A stretch of 64,000 nucleotides of DNA from Arthrobacter silviterrae (GTDB lineage: Bacteria; Actinomycetota; Actinomycetes; Actinomycetales; Micrococcaceae), in the NCBI RefSeq assembly GCF_011045165.1, contig NZ_JAAKZI010000003.1, forward strand, positions 104,156 through 168,155. The letters run 5' to 3'. Positions within the stretch are counted from its first letter, which is position 1. The number at the start of each line of letters is the position of its first letter. Position numbers and translations under genes: made by a program. Under the pieces are notes generated by a model. That model was not told the origin of the DNA, did not search any database, and was given only the letters and a program-made list of their open reading frames with translations. Positions 48,035 to 56,523 of the stretch are shown here, in pieces.

Positions 48035-49159
48035 TCAGTGCCCGGGCCGCAGCTCCCCGGCGATGGCGAGCAACTCCTTGGCGGAGGCCTCCCAACTGAA
48101 GGTGCCCGCCTGGGCGACCGACGCCGTCGAGCATTCCTGCCATGCGGCATGGTCGTCCAGGGCGCGCACGGCGGCGGCAAATGCTGTGGGCGAGTCTGCC
48201 GGCACGTAACGGGCGGCGGCTCCCCCCACTTCGCGGAAAATGTCCGTGTCGGCCACCACCACGGGCGTGCCGAGTGCCATGGCCTCGACCAGCGGGAGGC
48301 CGTAGCCTTCCGCCTTGGACAGCGTGACGAGGGCCGTGGCGCGCAGCAGCATGTCGTCGTATACGGCATCCGTAACGCCATTGTGGAATTCCACGGCGGC
48401 ACCGGCGGGAACCAGCGCTGAGAGTTCGGCCCGGCGCTGCGGGGTGATCCGGCTGAGCAGGTGAAGGGTGAAATCAGGCAGTTCCGCCATGCCGGCAATG
48501 AGCGTTTCAACGTTCTTGTACGGCATGAACGAGCCCATGTAGACCAGGGACTTGTCCGGGACAACGGCAGGGTCCCGGGGCACGCGGTTGCCTTGCGGGG
48601 CGTTGCCGACAATGCGGATGGGCTTGCGCGTGAGCCGGAACTTGTTCATCAGCCCCAGCGTGGTCTCGCTGATGGTTGCCACCACGTCAGCACGGTTCAA
48701 CAGCAGCCGCTGCGGCCAGTACGCCTTGTGGTACAGCCGCCACAGCACGCGCACGGGCGCCGGCAGGAAGCCGGGAGGGGCCGGGTGCTCATAGTAGATG
48801 AGGTCGTGGAGGGTCAGCACCAGGGGGTACTTCCGGCCCCAGCTGCCCATGGTCTGCATCGGGCAAAACACCAGCCCGGCGCCCAGTTTGTTCACGTGCC
48901 GCGCCACAAACAGCTCCATGGGCGACAGCGGCGAATTGATCTTCACCCACGGCAGCTCCGGCAGCAGGGCCAGCTGGCGCTCGTCATGAATGAGCATGGT
49001 CACGTCGGCAAAAGGCGCGACGGCGGCCATGAGGCTTGCGCCGTAGCGGCTGATGCCGTCGTGGTGGTCCAGGCGGGTAAAGCGGGCGTCAAAGACAATC
49101 TTGGGCCTTCCGGCCGGGGACGGGCCTCCGGCCGGGCCGGGTGCGTTGCTGGCTGTCAC
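48035..49159 (-). CDS. Glycosyltransferase family 4 protein
   Basis: 374 residues from GTG 49159. GT-B fold: the N-terminal acceptor domain starts KIVFDARFTRLDHHDGISRY after an 18-residue Pro/Gly-rich lead. The C-terminal donor domain has LVYMGSFMPYKNVETLIAGM near residue 208 and the E-x7-E motif in SKAEGYGLPLVEAMALGTP near residue 283. No membrane segments are seen, so it is cytoplasmic. Donor and acceptor are unknown; cell-wall or lipid glycan synthesis is plausible. It overlaps the preceding hydrolase gene by GTGA, so the two are co-translated. Confidence 0.9.
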   Translation of the reverse strand: MTASNAPGPAGGPSPAGRPKIVFDARFTRLDHHDGISRYGASLMAAVAPFADVTMLIHDERQLALLPELPWVKINSPLSPMELFVARHVNKLGAGLVFCPMQTMGSWGRKYPLVLTLHDLIYYEHPAPPGFLPAPVRVLWRLYHKAYWPQRLLLNRADVVATISETTLGLMNKFRLTRKPIRIVGNAPQGNRVPRDPAVVPDKSLVYMGSFMPYKNVETLIAGMAELPDFTLHLLSRITPQRRAELSALVPAGAAVEFHNGVTDAVYDDMLLRATALVTLSKAEGYGLPLVEAMALGTPVVVADTDIFREVGGAAARYVPADSPTAFAAAVRALDDHAAWQECSTASVAQAGTFSWEASAKELLAIAGELRPGH

Positions 49160-50088
49160 GGGGCTGGGTGCCTTTCCAGGAAGCTGTCGATGGCCCGCGC
49201 CGCGGGCCCGGGGGTTTCATAGTGGATCAGGTGGCCGACGTCGTCGATCACCACCAGCTCTGCGTCCGGCAGCAGCCCCACGAGTTTGTGCTGTGTGGGG
49301 AGCGTGGCGATTTCATCCTCGGCGCCTGCAATGAGCAGCACCGGGAGGGTGAGCTGGGCAGCAACTTCCCGGACAGTGCCGCCCACGGAGGCGCGGAAGG
49401 ATTCCAGCAGCATGTCGCGGTCGGCAAAGTCGCTGAAGTAGGCGTGGTGCTGGCCGTGGATGAACGCCAGCAGCTTGGGGTCCCGGGTCTTGGCCATGGT
49501 GACGCTCATGACGTGCACAATGAGCCAGCTGCGCAGCAGGCCGTTGCCGAGGGGGCGGGGCAACCTCGCTGCGGCCCAGTAATAGAAAACGGCCAGTTTC
49601 GTCATGATGCCCTTGGGCCCCTCCAGGGCGGGGGAGGCGATGGGGTTGACCAGGACCAGGGGGAACACGCGGTGCGGATGGGAGGCGGCAAAGTGTGCGG
49701 CCACAATGGAGCCAAAGGAGTGGCCCAGCAGCACCGTGCCGGTGCCGAGGGCCAGTGAGTCCAGGAAGCCCGCCAGGAATGCGCCGTAGCCCACCACGCT
49801 GTGTTCACCGTGTGCAAAGGCGGGGGAGCTGCCAAAGCCGGGGAGGTCCGGCATGATGACGCGGTGGTCGGGAAGCAGTTCCACCACGCGTTCCAGCCCG
49901 TGGTGGTCGCCGCGGAAGCCGTGCACCATGACGATGGTGCGTGTGGCCGCAGTCCACACGAGTGGCGCATAGTCCCAGTAGTGCACTTGGGTTCCGTCCA
50001 CGTCCACAGTGTTTTCCGTGGCGCGGGCGGACAGGTCCACGGTGACAGGCGTGCCTGCGGGCGCGGTGCGCGGTTTCAGGAAGGCCAT
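49156..50088 (-). CDS. Alpha/beta hydrolase
   Basis: 310 residues. Alpha/beta-hydrolase fold: oxyanion region VMVHGFRGDHHGLE near residue 55, nucleophile elbow LLGHSFGSIVAAHFA near residue 120, acid LLIAGAEDEIATLP near residue 255, and His in DVGHLIHYETPGPA near residue 287. A cap domain (about 150-235) contains hydrophobic helices. No signal peptide is seen. Substrate unknown. The stop overlaps the GTG of the glycosyltransferase gene; the AKR gene ends 6 nt upstream, so the three probably share a transcript. Confidence 0.9.
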   Translation of the reverse strand: MAFLKPRTAPAGTPVTVDLSARATENTVDVDGTQVHYWDYAPLVWTAATRTIVMVHGFRGDHHGLERVVELLPDHRVIMPDLPGFGSSPAFAHGEHSVVGYGAFLAGFLDSLALGTGTVLLGHSFGSIVAAHFAASHPHRVFPLVLVNPIASPALEGPKGIMTKLAVFYYWAAARLPRPLGNGLLRSWLIVHVMSVTMAKTRDPKLLAFIHGQHHAYFSDFADRDMLLESFRASVGGTVREVAAQLTLPVLLIAGAEDEIATLPTQHKLVGLLPDAELVVIDDVGHLIHYETPGPAARAIDSFLERHPAP

Positions 50089-50094
50089 GTGCGG

Positions 50095-50928
50095 CTAGTT
50101 CACGTTGTTGGGGTCGGAGCCGGAGCGCCGCCCGCTGTCCAGGGCTGCAATGGCGGCCATGTCGGCCTCGCTGAGCGAAAAGTCAAAAACGTGCAGGTTC
50201 TCGGCAATCCGGGCCGGGCTGCTTGCCTTGGGAATGACCAGGTGCCCGGACTGGACGTGCCAGCGCAGCACGATCTGCGCCGTCGAACGCCCGTGGCCGG
50301 CGGCCATGGCGGCGAGCACGGGATCCTCCAGGAGCTGTCCGCGGGCCAGCGGGCTCCACGCCTGGGTGGTGATGCCCAGTTCGGCGTGGAGGGCACGGAG
50401 TTCGCGCTGCTGCAGCCAGGGGTGGAGTTCCACCTGGTTCACCGCCGGGACCACGCTGGTGGCGTCCAGCAGGCGGTGCAGGTGGTCGGGTTCGAAGTTG
50501 CTGACGCCGATGGCCCGCACCCGGCCCTCCTGGTAGAGGGTCTCCAGCGCCTTGTAGGTGGGGATGAACAGGTCCTGTTCGGGGCACGGCCAGTGGATCA
50601 GGAACATGTCCAGGTAGTCCAGTCCCAGCCGGGACATGGACTCGCCGAAGGCGGCCAGGGTGGAATCGTAGCCGTGGCGGTCATTCCAGACCTTGGAAGT
50701 GACAAAGAGGTCCTCCCGCGGCGTTCCTGCCATGACGGCGGCGTTGACAGCCCTGCCCACGCCCTCTTCGTTGCCATAGAGTGCGGCCGTGTCCACGGTG
50801 CGGTAGCCGGCGTCGATGGCCGTGGAGACAAGGTTGGCGCAATCTTCCGCCGGGACCTTGTACACGCCGTAGCCGAGCTGGTCGATCGCGACGCCGTTGT
50901 TGAGGGTGGTTTTGGGTGCCATGTGCAT
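50095..50928 (-). CDS. Aldo/keto reductase (AKR5-like)
   Basis: 277 residues from MHMAPKTTLNNG. (beta/alpha)8 NADPH-dependent reductase of carbonyls. The catalytic tetrad is visible: Asp in GYRTVDTAALYGNE (with Tyr), Lys in FVTSKVWND, and His in FLIHWPCPEQD. Other typical segments are IGVSNFEPDHL, NQVELHPWLQQREL and VIPKASSPARIAENL. It resembles 2,5-diketo-D-gluconate reductase-type enzymes; the natural substrate is unknown. TAGAGT (50936-50941, minus) lies 7 nt before ATG 50928, favouring that start over the ATG six bases downstream. Confidence 0.92.
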   Translation of the reverse strand: MHMAPKTTLNNGVAIDQLGYGVYKVPAEDCANLVSTAIDAGYRTVDTAALYGNEEGVGRAVNAAVMAGTPREDLFVTSKVWNDRHGYDSTLAAFGESMSRLGLDYLDMFLIHWPCPEQDLFIPTYKALETLYQEGRVRAIGVSNFEPDHLHRLLDATSVVPAVNQVELHPWLQQRELRALHAELGITTQAWSPLARGQLLEDPVLAAMAAGHGRSTAQIVLRWHVQSGHLVIPKASSPARIAENLHVFDFSLSEADMAAIAALDSGRRSGSDPNNVN

Positions 50929-51014
50929 ACCTACGACTCTAGACGAGCGGCGCGGGCCGGGGGGAACCCGGGCGCGGAAGCCGGCCCCCGTGCGGCCGGT
51001 CCGGCGGCCTCCCG

Positions 51015-52025
51015 TTACAAGCCGTCCAGGCTGTTGAGGAAGCCAAAGATGGGGTCCGACTGCGCCGATTCCTGCTCCACGAGTTCACGGGCGGTGGTTT
51101 CGTCCAGGATCAGCTCGGTGGCCAGCCCGGCTGCGAGCGCGCCGCGCAGTCCCTTGATTTTCTTGGCGCCGGAAACCACGCAGATTCGACGGCGGATCTT
51201 GCGCAGGCTGGCCAGGCTGGGCCCGCTGGAGCGTTCGTTGAGCATGATGCCCTCGTCGCTGCCGTCGTCGCGGAAGAAGACTGTGGCGACGTCCCCGGCC
51301 ACGCCGCTGGCCTCGAGGTCGTCTATGTCGGTGGAGTCCAGGTATCCGCCGGTGTAGACGTGGCTGGGCACCTCGGCGTCGATGGAGCCCACACCGAAGA
51401 TGGCGATGGTCACGCGCGATTGCAACTCCAGGATGCGCTGGACGCTGCGTTCCTCCCACATGAGGCGCTTCGTCTCGGCGCGGTCAAAGAACGCGGGCAC
51501 GGGGAACTGTTCCACCTTGGCCCCGTAGGCGGTGCCAAACCGACGGATAATCTCGGAGGCGTAGGTAATGCCGGATGTCTGGGTGTTGCCGGCCCCGTTC
51601 AGCTGGACAATGGTTGTGCCGTGGGTGGTCTTGCGCGTCAGGTGGCGGCTGACGGCACTGAGCGTGGACCCCCAGGCCACGCCGATGACGGCGTTGGAGT
51701 CCACCAGCGGGGTGATGGTGCGCGCCGCCTGCATGCTGACACGGTCCAGCACGTCCATCTCATTGAGCGTGTCCGCCACGGGCACCACGTGCACATCCAC
51801 CTTGTAGCGCCGGCGGATGACCCGTTCCAATTCCGGCGCCAGGTCCGCCGGGGTCTTGATCTGGACCTGCACCAGGCCGCTGTCCCGTGCGGCTGAGAGC
51901 AGCCGGGAGACGGTGGAACGGGAGGTCCGCAGCTCGCGCGCAATGGCATCCATGGTCTGGTCCTGCAGATAGTACATTTGTGCAGCACGGAGGGTATCCG
52001 ACTGTTTTGAACGCTTGGCGGGCAT
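51015..52025 (-). CDS. SorC/DeoR-type sugar-binding transcriptional regulator
   Basis: 336 residues from MPAKRSKQSDTLRAAQ. An N-terminal helix-turn-helix (about residues 20-52, TMDAIARELRTSRSTVSRLL) is followed by the SorC sugar-binding domain (about 60-325). The latter has IGVAWGSTLSAVSRHL near residue 117, FGVGSIDAEVPSHV near residue 213 and a phosphosugar-type GDVATVFFRDDGSD. An in-frame start 66 nt upstream is possible but would run over the palindromic operator. It is divergent from glpD-glpF-glpK, so it is the likely regulator of glycerol use; the effector might be glycerol 3-phosphate (inference). Confidence 0.92.
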   Translation of the reverse strand: MPAKRSKQSDTLRAAQMYYLQDQTMDAIARELRTSRSTVSRLLSAARDSGLVQVQIKTPADLAPELERVIRRRYKVDVHVVPVADTLNEMDVLDRVSMQAARTITPLVDSNAVIGVAWGSTLSAVSRHLTRKTTHGTTIVQLNGAGNTQTSGITYASEIIRRFGTAYGAKVEQFPVPAFFDRAETKRLMWEERSVQRILELQSRVTIAIFGVGSIDAEVPSHVYTGGYLDSTDIDDLEASGVAGDVATVFFRDDGSDEGIMLNERSSGPSLASLRKIRRRICVVSGAKKIKGLRGALAAGLATELILDETTARELVEQESAQSDPIFGFLNSLDGL

Positions 52026-52042
52026 GTGACGCACGACCTTTC

Positions 52043-52056
52043 TGCACGTTTGTGCA
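52043..52056. promoter_or_regulatory. Palindromic operator candidate TGCAC-N4-GTGCA
   Basis: TGCACGTTTGTGCA is a perfect 5-4-5 inverted repeat 17 nt from the SorC regulator start, in the gap shared with glpD. Such placement fits an autoregulatory and divergent operator. Confidence 0.55.
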
Positions 52057-52084
52057 TGCTGGTTGACTATTTTTTTCACCTCCC

Positions 52085-52098
52085 CCAACAATAGTTGG
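52085..52098. promoter_or_regulatory. Second palindrome CCAAC-N4-GTTGG near the glpD start
   Basis: CCAACAATAGTTGG is a perfect 5-4-5 inverted repeat 42 nt from the first. TTGACT at 52063-52068 may be the glpD -35, in which case this palindrome would cover the -10 region. Confidence 0.45.
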
Positions 52099-52144
52099 AA
52101 CAGGCGCCCAGAGCGCAGAGAAACGGGACTCGATTGAGGTCAAC

Positions 52145-53935
52145 GTGGGAATCCTTGGCAATGCCGGCAAGAATGCAGCTGCGGACAAGGGGGAGGCCGT
52201 CACACGCCCCCAGGTGGAGGCGCTGCGCAGCAGGCCCCACGCGCAGGTGCTCATCATCGGCGGCGGCATCAACGGCGTGGGGACATTCCGCGACCTGGCC
52301 CTGCAGGGGGTCGAGGTGGCGCTGGTGGAGCGCGGCGACTACTGCCAGGGGGCCTCGGGCGCCTCTTCCCACATGATCCACGGTGGCATCCGGTACCTGG
52401 AGAACGGTGAATTCCGCCTGGTCCGGGAATCCGTCGTGGAGCGCAACCGCCTCCTGAAGATCGCCCCGCACTACGTCAAGCCACTCAAGACCACCATCCC
52501 CATCTTCAGCACGTTCTCCGGCATCCTCGCGGCCCCGGTGCGCTTCCTCACCCACAAGCAGGGCAAGCCCCAGGAGCGCGGGGCCTTCCTGATCAAGGCG
52601 GGGCTGACCATGTACGATTCCTTCTCGCGCGACGGCGGCACTGTTCCCCGCCATGAATTCAAGGGGCGCAGCAAGGCCCTGGCCGAGCTCCCCGCCCTGA
52701 ACCCCGGCATCAAGTACGCGGCCACCTATTACGACGCGTCAGTGCACAACCCGGAACGCCTCACCCTTGACGTGCTCCAGGACGGCGAAAAGGCCGGGCT
52801 GGCGGGCGGGGGTGCAGCAGGCACCGCGCGTGCGCGCGCCACCAACTACCTGGCCGCCACGGCGGTCACGGCCGACGGCGTGGAACTCACCGACCAGCTC
52901 ACCGGAGAGTCCTTCACGTTCACCGCAGATGTCCTCGTCAACACCACCGGCGCCTGGGTGGACGCGACCAACACGGCCATGGGAGCCGAAACCCGTTTCA
53001 TGGGCGGCACCAAGGGCTCCCACATCGTCCTGGACCACCCAGGCCTGCTGGCCGCGTGCAACGGCCGGGAAATCTTTTTCGAGCACACCGACGGGCGCAT
53101 CGTGCTGATCTACCCCATGGGCGACCGCGTGCTGGTCGGCACCACCGACGTCAATGCCGACATGGCCAAGGATGCCGTGTGCACGGAGGAGGAGATCGAC
53201 TACTTCTTCGACCTCATCGGCCACGTGTTCCCCGAAATCCCCGTCACGCGCAATGAAATCGTGTACACCTTCTCCGGTGTGCGCCCCCTGCCGCGACATG
53301 ACGAAACGGCCCCCGGCTTCGTCTCCCGCGACTACCGGATCGAGCGTTCCGACCGGGCCGTTGCAGGCGCCACGGTGCCCGTGCTGAGCCTGGTCGGAGG
53401 GAAGTGGACCACCTTCCGCGCCCTGTCCGAGCACCTGGCCAATGACGTGCTCGCCATCCTGGGCGCCGAAAGGAAAACCTCGACGGCGAAGCTCGCCATT
53501 GGCGGGGGCGCCGGCTTCCCTGCGACCGACGCCGGCGTCGAGGCCTGGATTGCCGCGCATGCCACCGGCGCCATCAGCGCAAGCCGCGCCGGGGTGCTGC
53601 TGACGCGCTACGGCACCCGGGCGGACACGGTCATCGCCTACCTGTCCGCGGGCGCGGCTCCGGACGTGCCCTTTGAATCGACCCATGAGCTGAGCACGCG
53701 CGAAATTGCGTTCATGGTGGAGCACGAACAGATCGGCCACCTGGTGGACGTGCTGATCCGCCGCACCTCCCTTGCCTTCCGCGGCCTGGTGACCGCCGAG
53801 TTGCTGGCCGAGACTGCCGCTGCCCTCGCCGGGCCGCTGGGCTGGTCCAAGGCGAAGCAGCAGCAGGAGATCCGCCACGCCGAAGATGTCCTGGACCGTT
53901 TCCACGGAGTCCAGGTTCAAAGCTTGATTGCCTAA
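52145..53935 (+). CDS. glpD: Glycerol-3-phosphate dehydrogenase (FAD-dependent)
   Basis: 596 residues from GTG 52145, with GAGG 5 nt upstream. It oxidises glycerol 3-phosphate to dihydroxyacetone phosphate and passes electrons to the quinone pool; peripheral membrane enzyme. FAD-binding LIIGGGINGVGTFRDLALQG is near residue 37, ASSHMIHGGIRYLENGEF near residue 76, and the conserved GRIVLIYPMGDRVLVGTTD near residue 318. The second half has YTFSGVRPL and SLVGGKWTTFR, and the C-terminal all-helical DAO cap domain begins near residue 450. It is followed by glpF and glpK. Confidence 0.95.
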   Translation: MGILGNAGKNAAADKGEAVTRPQVEALRSRPHAQVLIIGGGINGVGTFRDLALQGVEVALVERGDYCQGASGASSHMIHGGIRYLENGEFRLVRESVVERNRLLKIAPHYVKPLKTTIPIFSTFSGILAAPVRFLTHKQGKPQERGAFLIKAGLTMYDSFSRDGGTVPRHEFKGRSKALAELPALNPGIKYAATYYDASVHNPERLTLDVLQDGEKAGLAGGGAAGTARARATNYLAATAVTADGVELTDQLTGESFTFTADVLVNTTGAWVDATNTAMGAETRFMGGTKGSHIVLDHPGLLAACNGREIFFEHTDGRIVLIYPMGDRVLVGTTDVNADMAKDAVCTEEEIDYFFDLIGHVFPEIPVTRNEIVYTFSGVRPLPRHDETAPGFVSRDYRIERSDRAVAGATVPVLSLVGGKWTTFRALSEHLANDVLAILGAERKTSTAKLAIGGGAGFPATDAGVEAWIAAHATGAISASRAGVLLTRYGTRADTVIAYLSAGAAPDVPFESTHELSTREIAFMVEHEQIGHLVDVLIRRTSLAFRGLVTAELLAETAAALAGPLGWSKAKQQQEIRHAEDVLDRFHGVQVQSLIA

Positions 53936-53965
53936 GTGCCCCTTCGGGGAACGGGGTTCAAGAAC

Positions 53966-53987
53966 GGCGGGCCGGCAGCGGCCCGCC
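53966..53987 (+). other. Intercistronic hairpin between glpD and glpF
   Basis: GGCGGGCC and GGCCCGCC form an 8-bp all-GC stem around GGCAGC, preceded by a small CCC-C(TTCG)G hairpin just after the glpD stop. No U-run follows, so it may protect or process the mRNA rather than terminate it. Confidence 0.6.
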
Positions 53988-54017
53988 ATACACAACAAAA
54001 TATAGAAGGAGTCAAAG

Positions 54018-54758
54018 ATGTCTCTAGGAATAGTGTTCCTGTCAGAGGTGATGGGAACCATGATGCTCACCTTGCTCGGTTGCGGCGTGGTCGCCAATGT
54101 GGCATTGAAGGGCACCAAGGGCAATGCCGGCGGGTTCCACCTCGTCAACTGGGGATGGGGCCTGGCCGTCATGGCAGGCGTTTTCGTTGCCGCGAAATCC
54201 GGCGCACAGCTTAACCCGGCGGTCACCGTGGGCGTCTGGCTCAGCGGCGGCAAGGAATTTGCCCCGGGCGTCCCCGTGGACGCCGCCAGCATCTTCACCT
54301 CGATCAGCGGTGAACTGGTCGGTGCCTTCCTCGGCGCAGTGTTCTGCTGGGTTGCCTACAAGCAGCACTTCGACGAGGAGCCCGACGCCGCAACCAAGCT
54401 GGGCGTGTTCTCCACCGGCCCGGCCATCCGCAGCTACGGCTGGAATGTGGCCACGGAAATCATCGGCACCTTTGTGCTGGTCTTCGTCATCCTGCTGTTC
54501 GGCAAGAGCGCCGCAGGGCTTGGCCCGCTGCCCGTTGCCCTGCTGGTTGTAGGCATCGGCGCCTCCCTCGGTGGGCCCACCGGCTACGCCATCAACCCCG
54601 CCCGCGACCTGGGCCCCCGCATTGCCCACGCGCTGCTGCCCATCAAGGGCAAGGGTTCCAGCGACTGGGCCTACTCGTGGGTTCCGATCGTCGGACCTCT
54701 CGTCGGCGGCGCACTGGGCGGGCTGATGGCCAACTGGATGCCACTGCTCGTGAAGTAG
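54018..54758 (+). CDS. glpF: Glycerol uptake facilitator (MIP/aquaporin family)
   Basis: 246 residues; AGAAGGAG 7 nt upstream. A six-TM channel with two half-helix NPA motifs: GAQLNPAVTVGVW near residue 69 and YAINPARDLGPRIAHALL near residue 196. The Asp after the second NPAR (NPARDLGPR) marks the glycerol-conducting aquaglyceroporin group. TM1 SEVMGTMMLTLLGCGVVANV opens the protein. It lets glycerol diffuse in, where GlpK traps it as glycerol 3-phosphate. The gap to glpK contains short 12-nt tandem units. Confidence 0.95.
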   Translation: MSLGIVFLSEVMGTMMLTLLGCGVVANVALKGTKGNAGGFHLVNWGWGLAVMAGVFVAAKSGAQLNPAVTVGVWLSGGKEFAPGVPVDAASIFTSISGELVGAFLGAVFCWVAYKQHFDEEPDAATKLGVFSTGPAIRSYGWNVATEIIGTFVLVFVILLFGKSAAGLGPLPVALLVVGIGASLGGPTGYAINPARDLGPRIAHALLPIKGKGSSDWAYSWVPIVGPLVGGALGGLMANWMPLLVK

Positions 54759-54778
54759 CCCTTGTAGCACGCAGGGGA

Positions 54779-54826
54779 TTGAAGTAGACCTTGAAGTAGC
54801 GGTTGCAATCGCGGTTGCAGCCAAGT
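54779..54826 (+). repeat. Four degenerate 12-nt units before glpK
   Basis: TTGAAGTAGACC, TTGAAGTAGCGG, TTGCAATCGCGG and TTGCAGCCAAGT follow each other without gaps from 54779. All begin TTG, and neighbouring units share up to nine identical bases. A related TGAAGTAG covers the glpF stop (54751-54758). Confidence 0.6.
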
Positions 54827-54860
54827 ACCAACCGCAGGCTGTACAAACAAAGGAACAATG

Positions 54861-56375
54861 ATGTCTCAGTACGTAATTGCCATTGACCAGGGGACCACCA
54901 GCAGTCGCGCCATCGTGTTCGACCACGACGGCAACATCGTCTCCACGGGCCAGCTTGAGCACGAGCAGATCTTCCCCAAGGCAGGCTGGGTGGAGCACGA
55001 CGCCACCGAAATCTGGAACAACACCCGTGAGGTGATCGGCACGGCACTGGCGCAGGCAAACCTCACCCGCCACGACATCGTCGGCGTCGGCATCACCAAC
55101 CAGCGCGAGACCGCCGTCGTCTGGGACAAGACCACCGGCGTCCCGGTGTACAACGCCATTGTCTGGCAGGACACCCGCACCCAGGACATCGTTGACGAGC
55201 TGGCGGCCGACGGCGGCGTGGAGCGTTTTAAGGACAAGGTGGGCCTGCCGCTGGCCACCTACTTCTCCGGCACCAAGATCAAGTGGATCCTGGACAACGT
55301 TGACGGCGCCCGCGCCAAGGCGGAGGCCGGGGACCTGCTCTTTGGCAACACCGACAGCTGGGTGACCTGGAACCTGACTGGCGGCGTGGACGGCGGTGTG
55401 CACATCACCGATGTCACCAACGCCTCCCGCACCATGTTCATGGACCTGGAAACCCTCCAGTGGGACGATGACATCCTTGCAGTCTTCGGCGTGCCGAAGT
55501 CCATGATGCCTGCCATCAAGTCCTCTTCCGAGGTTTACGGCACGGTCCACGGCAGCCAGCTGCTGCGCGAAGTCCCCGTGGCCGGCATCCTGGGCGACCA
55601 GCAGGCCGCCACGTTCGGGCAGGCTGCCTTTGGCACCGGCGAAGCCAAGAACACCTACGGCACCGGCTGCTTCCTGATCTTCAACACGGGCGAGGAAATC
55701 GTCCACTCGAAGAACGGCCTGCTGACCACGCTGGGCTACAAGCTTGGCGACGCCAAGCCGCACTACGCGCTGGAGGGCTCCATCGCCGTCACCGGCTCGC
55801 TCATCCAGTGGCTGCGCGACAACATCGGCATGATCAAGACGGCGCCGGAGGTGGAGGAACTGGCGGCCGCTGTCGAGGACAATGGTGGCGTCTACATCGT
55901 CCCCGCGTTCTCCGGCCTGTTCGCGCCGTATTGGCGCGCGGACGCCCGCGGCGCCATTGTGGGCCTGACCCGCTTTGTCAACAAGAACCACATCGCCCGG
56001 GCGGCGCTGGAGGCCACCGCGTTCCAGACCCGCGAGGTGCTCGACGCCGTCAACGCCGACTCGGGAGTGGACCTGACGGAACTGAAGGTCGACGGCGGCA
56101 TGGTTGCCAACGACGCCCTCATGCAGTTCCAGGCGGACATCCTCGGCGTGCCGGTGATCCGCCCGAAGGTCACCGAGACCACGGCGCTTGGGGCGGCCTA
56201 CGCGGCCGGCCTGGCTGTCGGTTTCTGGAATGACCTGGGCGAGCTCTCCAGCAACTGGTCGGAGGACAAGCGCTGGGTCCCGCAAATGGATGCCGCCGAG
56301 CGCGACCGCCAGATGCGCCTGTGGAAGAAGGCAGTCACCAAGTCCATGGACTGGGTTGACGAAGACGTGAAGTAG
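54861..56375 (+). CDS. glpK: Glycerol kinase
   Basis: 504 residues from [17 protein letters not shown]; the ATG three bases upstream is possible, but AAGGA is better spaced (6 nt) for 54861. FGGY-family kinase that phosphorylates glycerol. ATP/phosphate site [14 protein letters not shown], glycerol contacts in [17 protein letters not shown] and VWQDTRT, the FGGY signature area [16 protein letters not shown] near residue 265, and [19 protein letters not shown] near residue 413 are all clear. With glpF and glpD it completes glycerol catabolism to dihydroxyacetone phosphate. Confidence 0.97.
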   Translation: MSQYVIAIDQGTTSSRAIVFDHDGNIVSTGQLEHEQIFPKAGWVEHDATEIWNNTREVIGTALAQANLTRHDIVGVGITNQRETAVVWDKTTGVPVYNAIVWQDTRTQDIVDELAADGGVERFKDKVGLPLATYFSGTKIKWILDNVDGARAKAEAGDLLFGNTDSWVTWNLTGGVDGGVHITDVTNASRTMFMDLETLQWDDDILAVFGVPKSMMPAIKSSSEVYGTVHGSQLLREVPVAGILGDQQAATFGQAAFGTGEAKNTYGTGCFLIFNTGEEIVHSKNGLLTTLGYKLGDAKPHYALEGSIAVTGSLIQWLRDNIGMIKTAPEVEELAAAVEDNGGVYIVPAFSGLFAPYWRADARGAIVGLTRFVNKNHIARAALEATAFQTREVLDAVNADSGVDLTELKVDGGMVANDALMQFQADILGVPVIRPKVTETTALGAAYAAGLAVGFWNDLGELSSNWSEDKRWVPQMDAAERDRQMRLWKKAVTKSMDWVDEDVK

Positions 56376-56407
56376 CGACCGGGTCCGGGCACCGCCCGAA
56401 GCACCCC

Positions 56408-56456
56408 GGCGGGGGCCCGCCTTCCTTGGGAAGGCGGGCCCCCGCCGTCGTTCTTC
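56408..56456 (+). terminator. Strong hairpin terminator after glpK
   Basis: GCGGGGGCCCGCCTTCC and GGAAGGCGGGCCCCCGC form a 17-bp stem with a tiny loop, followed by GTCGTTCTT. It closes the glp operon and lies directly upstream of the leuS leader promoter. Confidence 0.75.
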
Positions 56457-56464
56457 AAGTGCGC

Positions 56465-56470
56465 TAAAGT
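56465..56470 (+). promoter_or_regulatory. -10 box TAAAGT for the leuS leader transcript
   Basis: TAAAGT is followed by six bases (AAAGGA) and then ATG 56477, the same arrangement as other leaderless starts in this window. Confidence 0.6.
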
Positions 56471-56476
56471 AAAGGA

Positions 56477-56503
56477 ATGCACAACTTCCTCCTCCTTACC
56501 TAG
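56477..56503 (+). CDS. leuS leader peptide MHNFLLLT (attenuator)
   Basis: An eight-codon reading frame, ATG CAC AAC TTC CTC CTC CTT ACC TAG, encodes MHNFLLLT with three consecutive Leu codons. It begins 6 nt after a -10 box, so it is probably translated from a leaderless mRNA. A hairpin (CCGC 56504-56507 with GCGG 56518-56521) and then an intrinsic terminator (56524-56551) follow before leuS. This is the classical layout of transcription attenuation by ribosome stalling: low Leu-tRNA stalls the ribosome on the Leu codons and should let RNA polymerase read into leuS. The exact antiterminator pairing is not resolved by eye. Confidence 0.8.
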   Translation: MHNFLLLT

Positions 56504-56523
56504 CCGCAACCACCGAAGCGGCC

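Noticed and set aside
53941..53965. tRNA T-arm-like GGTTCAAG
   Set aside because: No acceptor or anticodon stem can be drawn around it; it is part of the glpD-glpF hairpin region.
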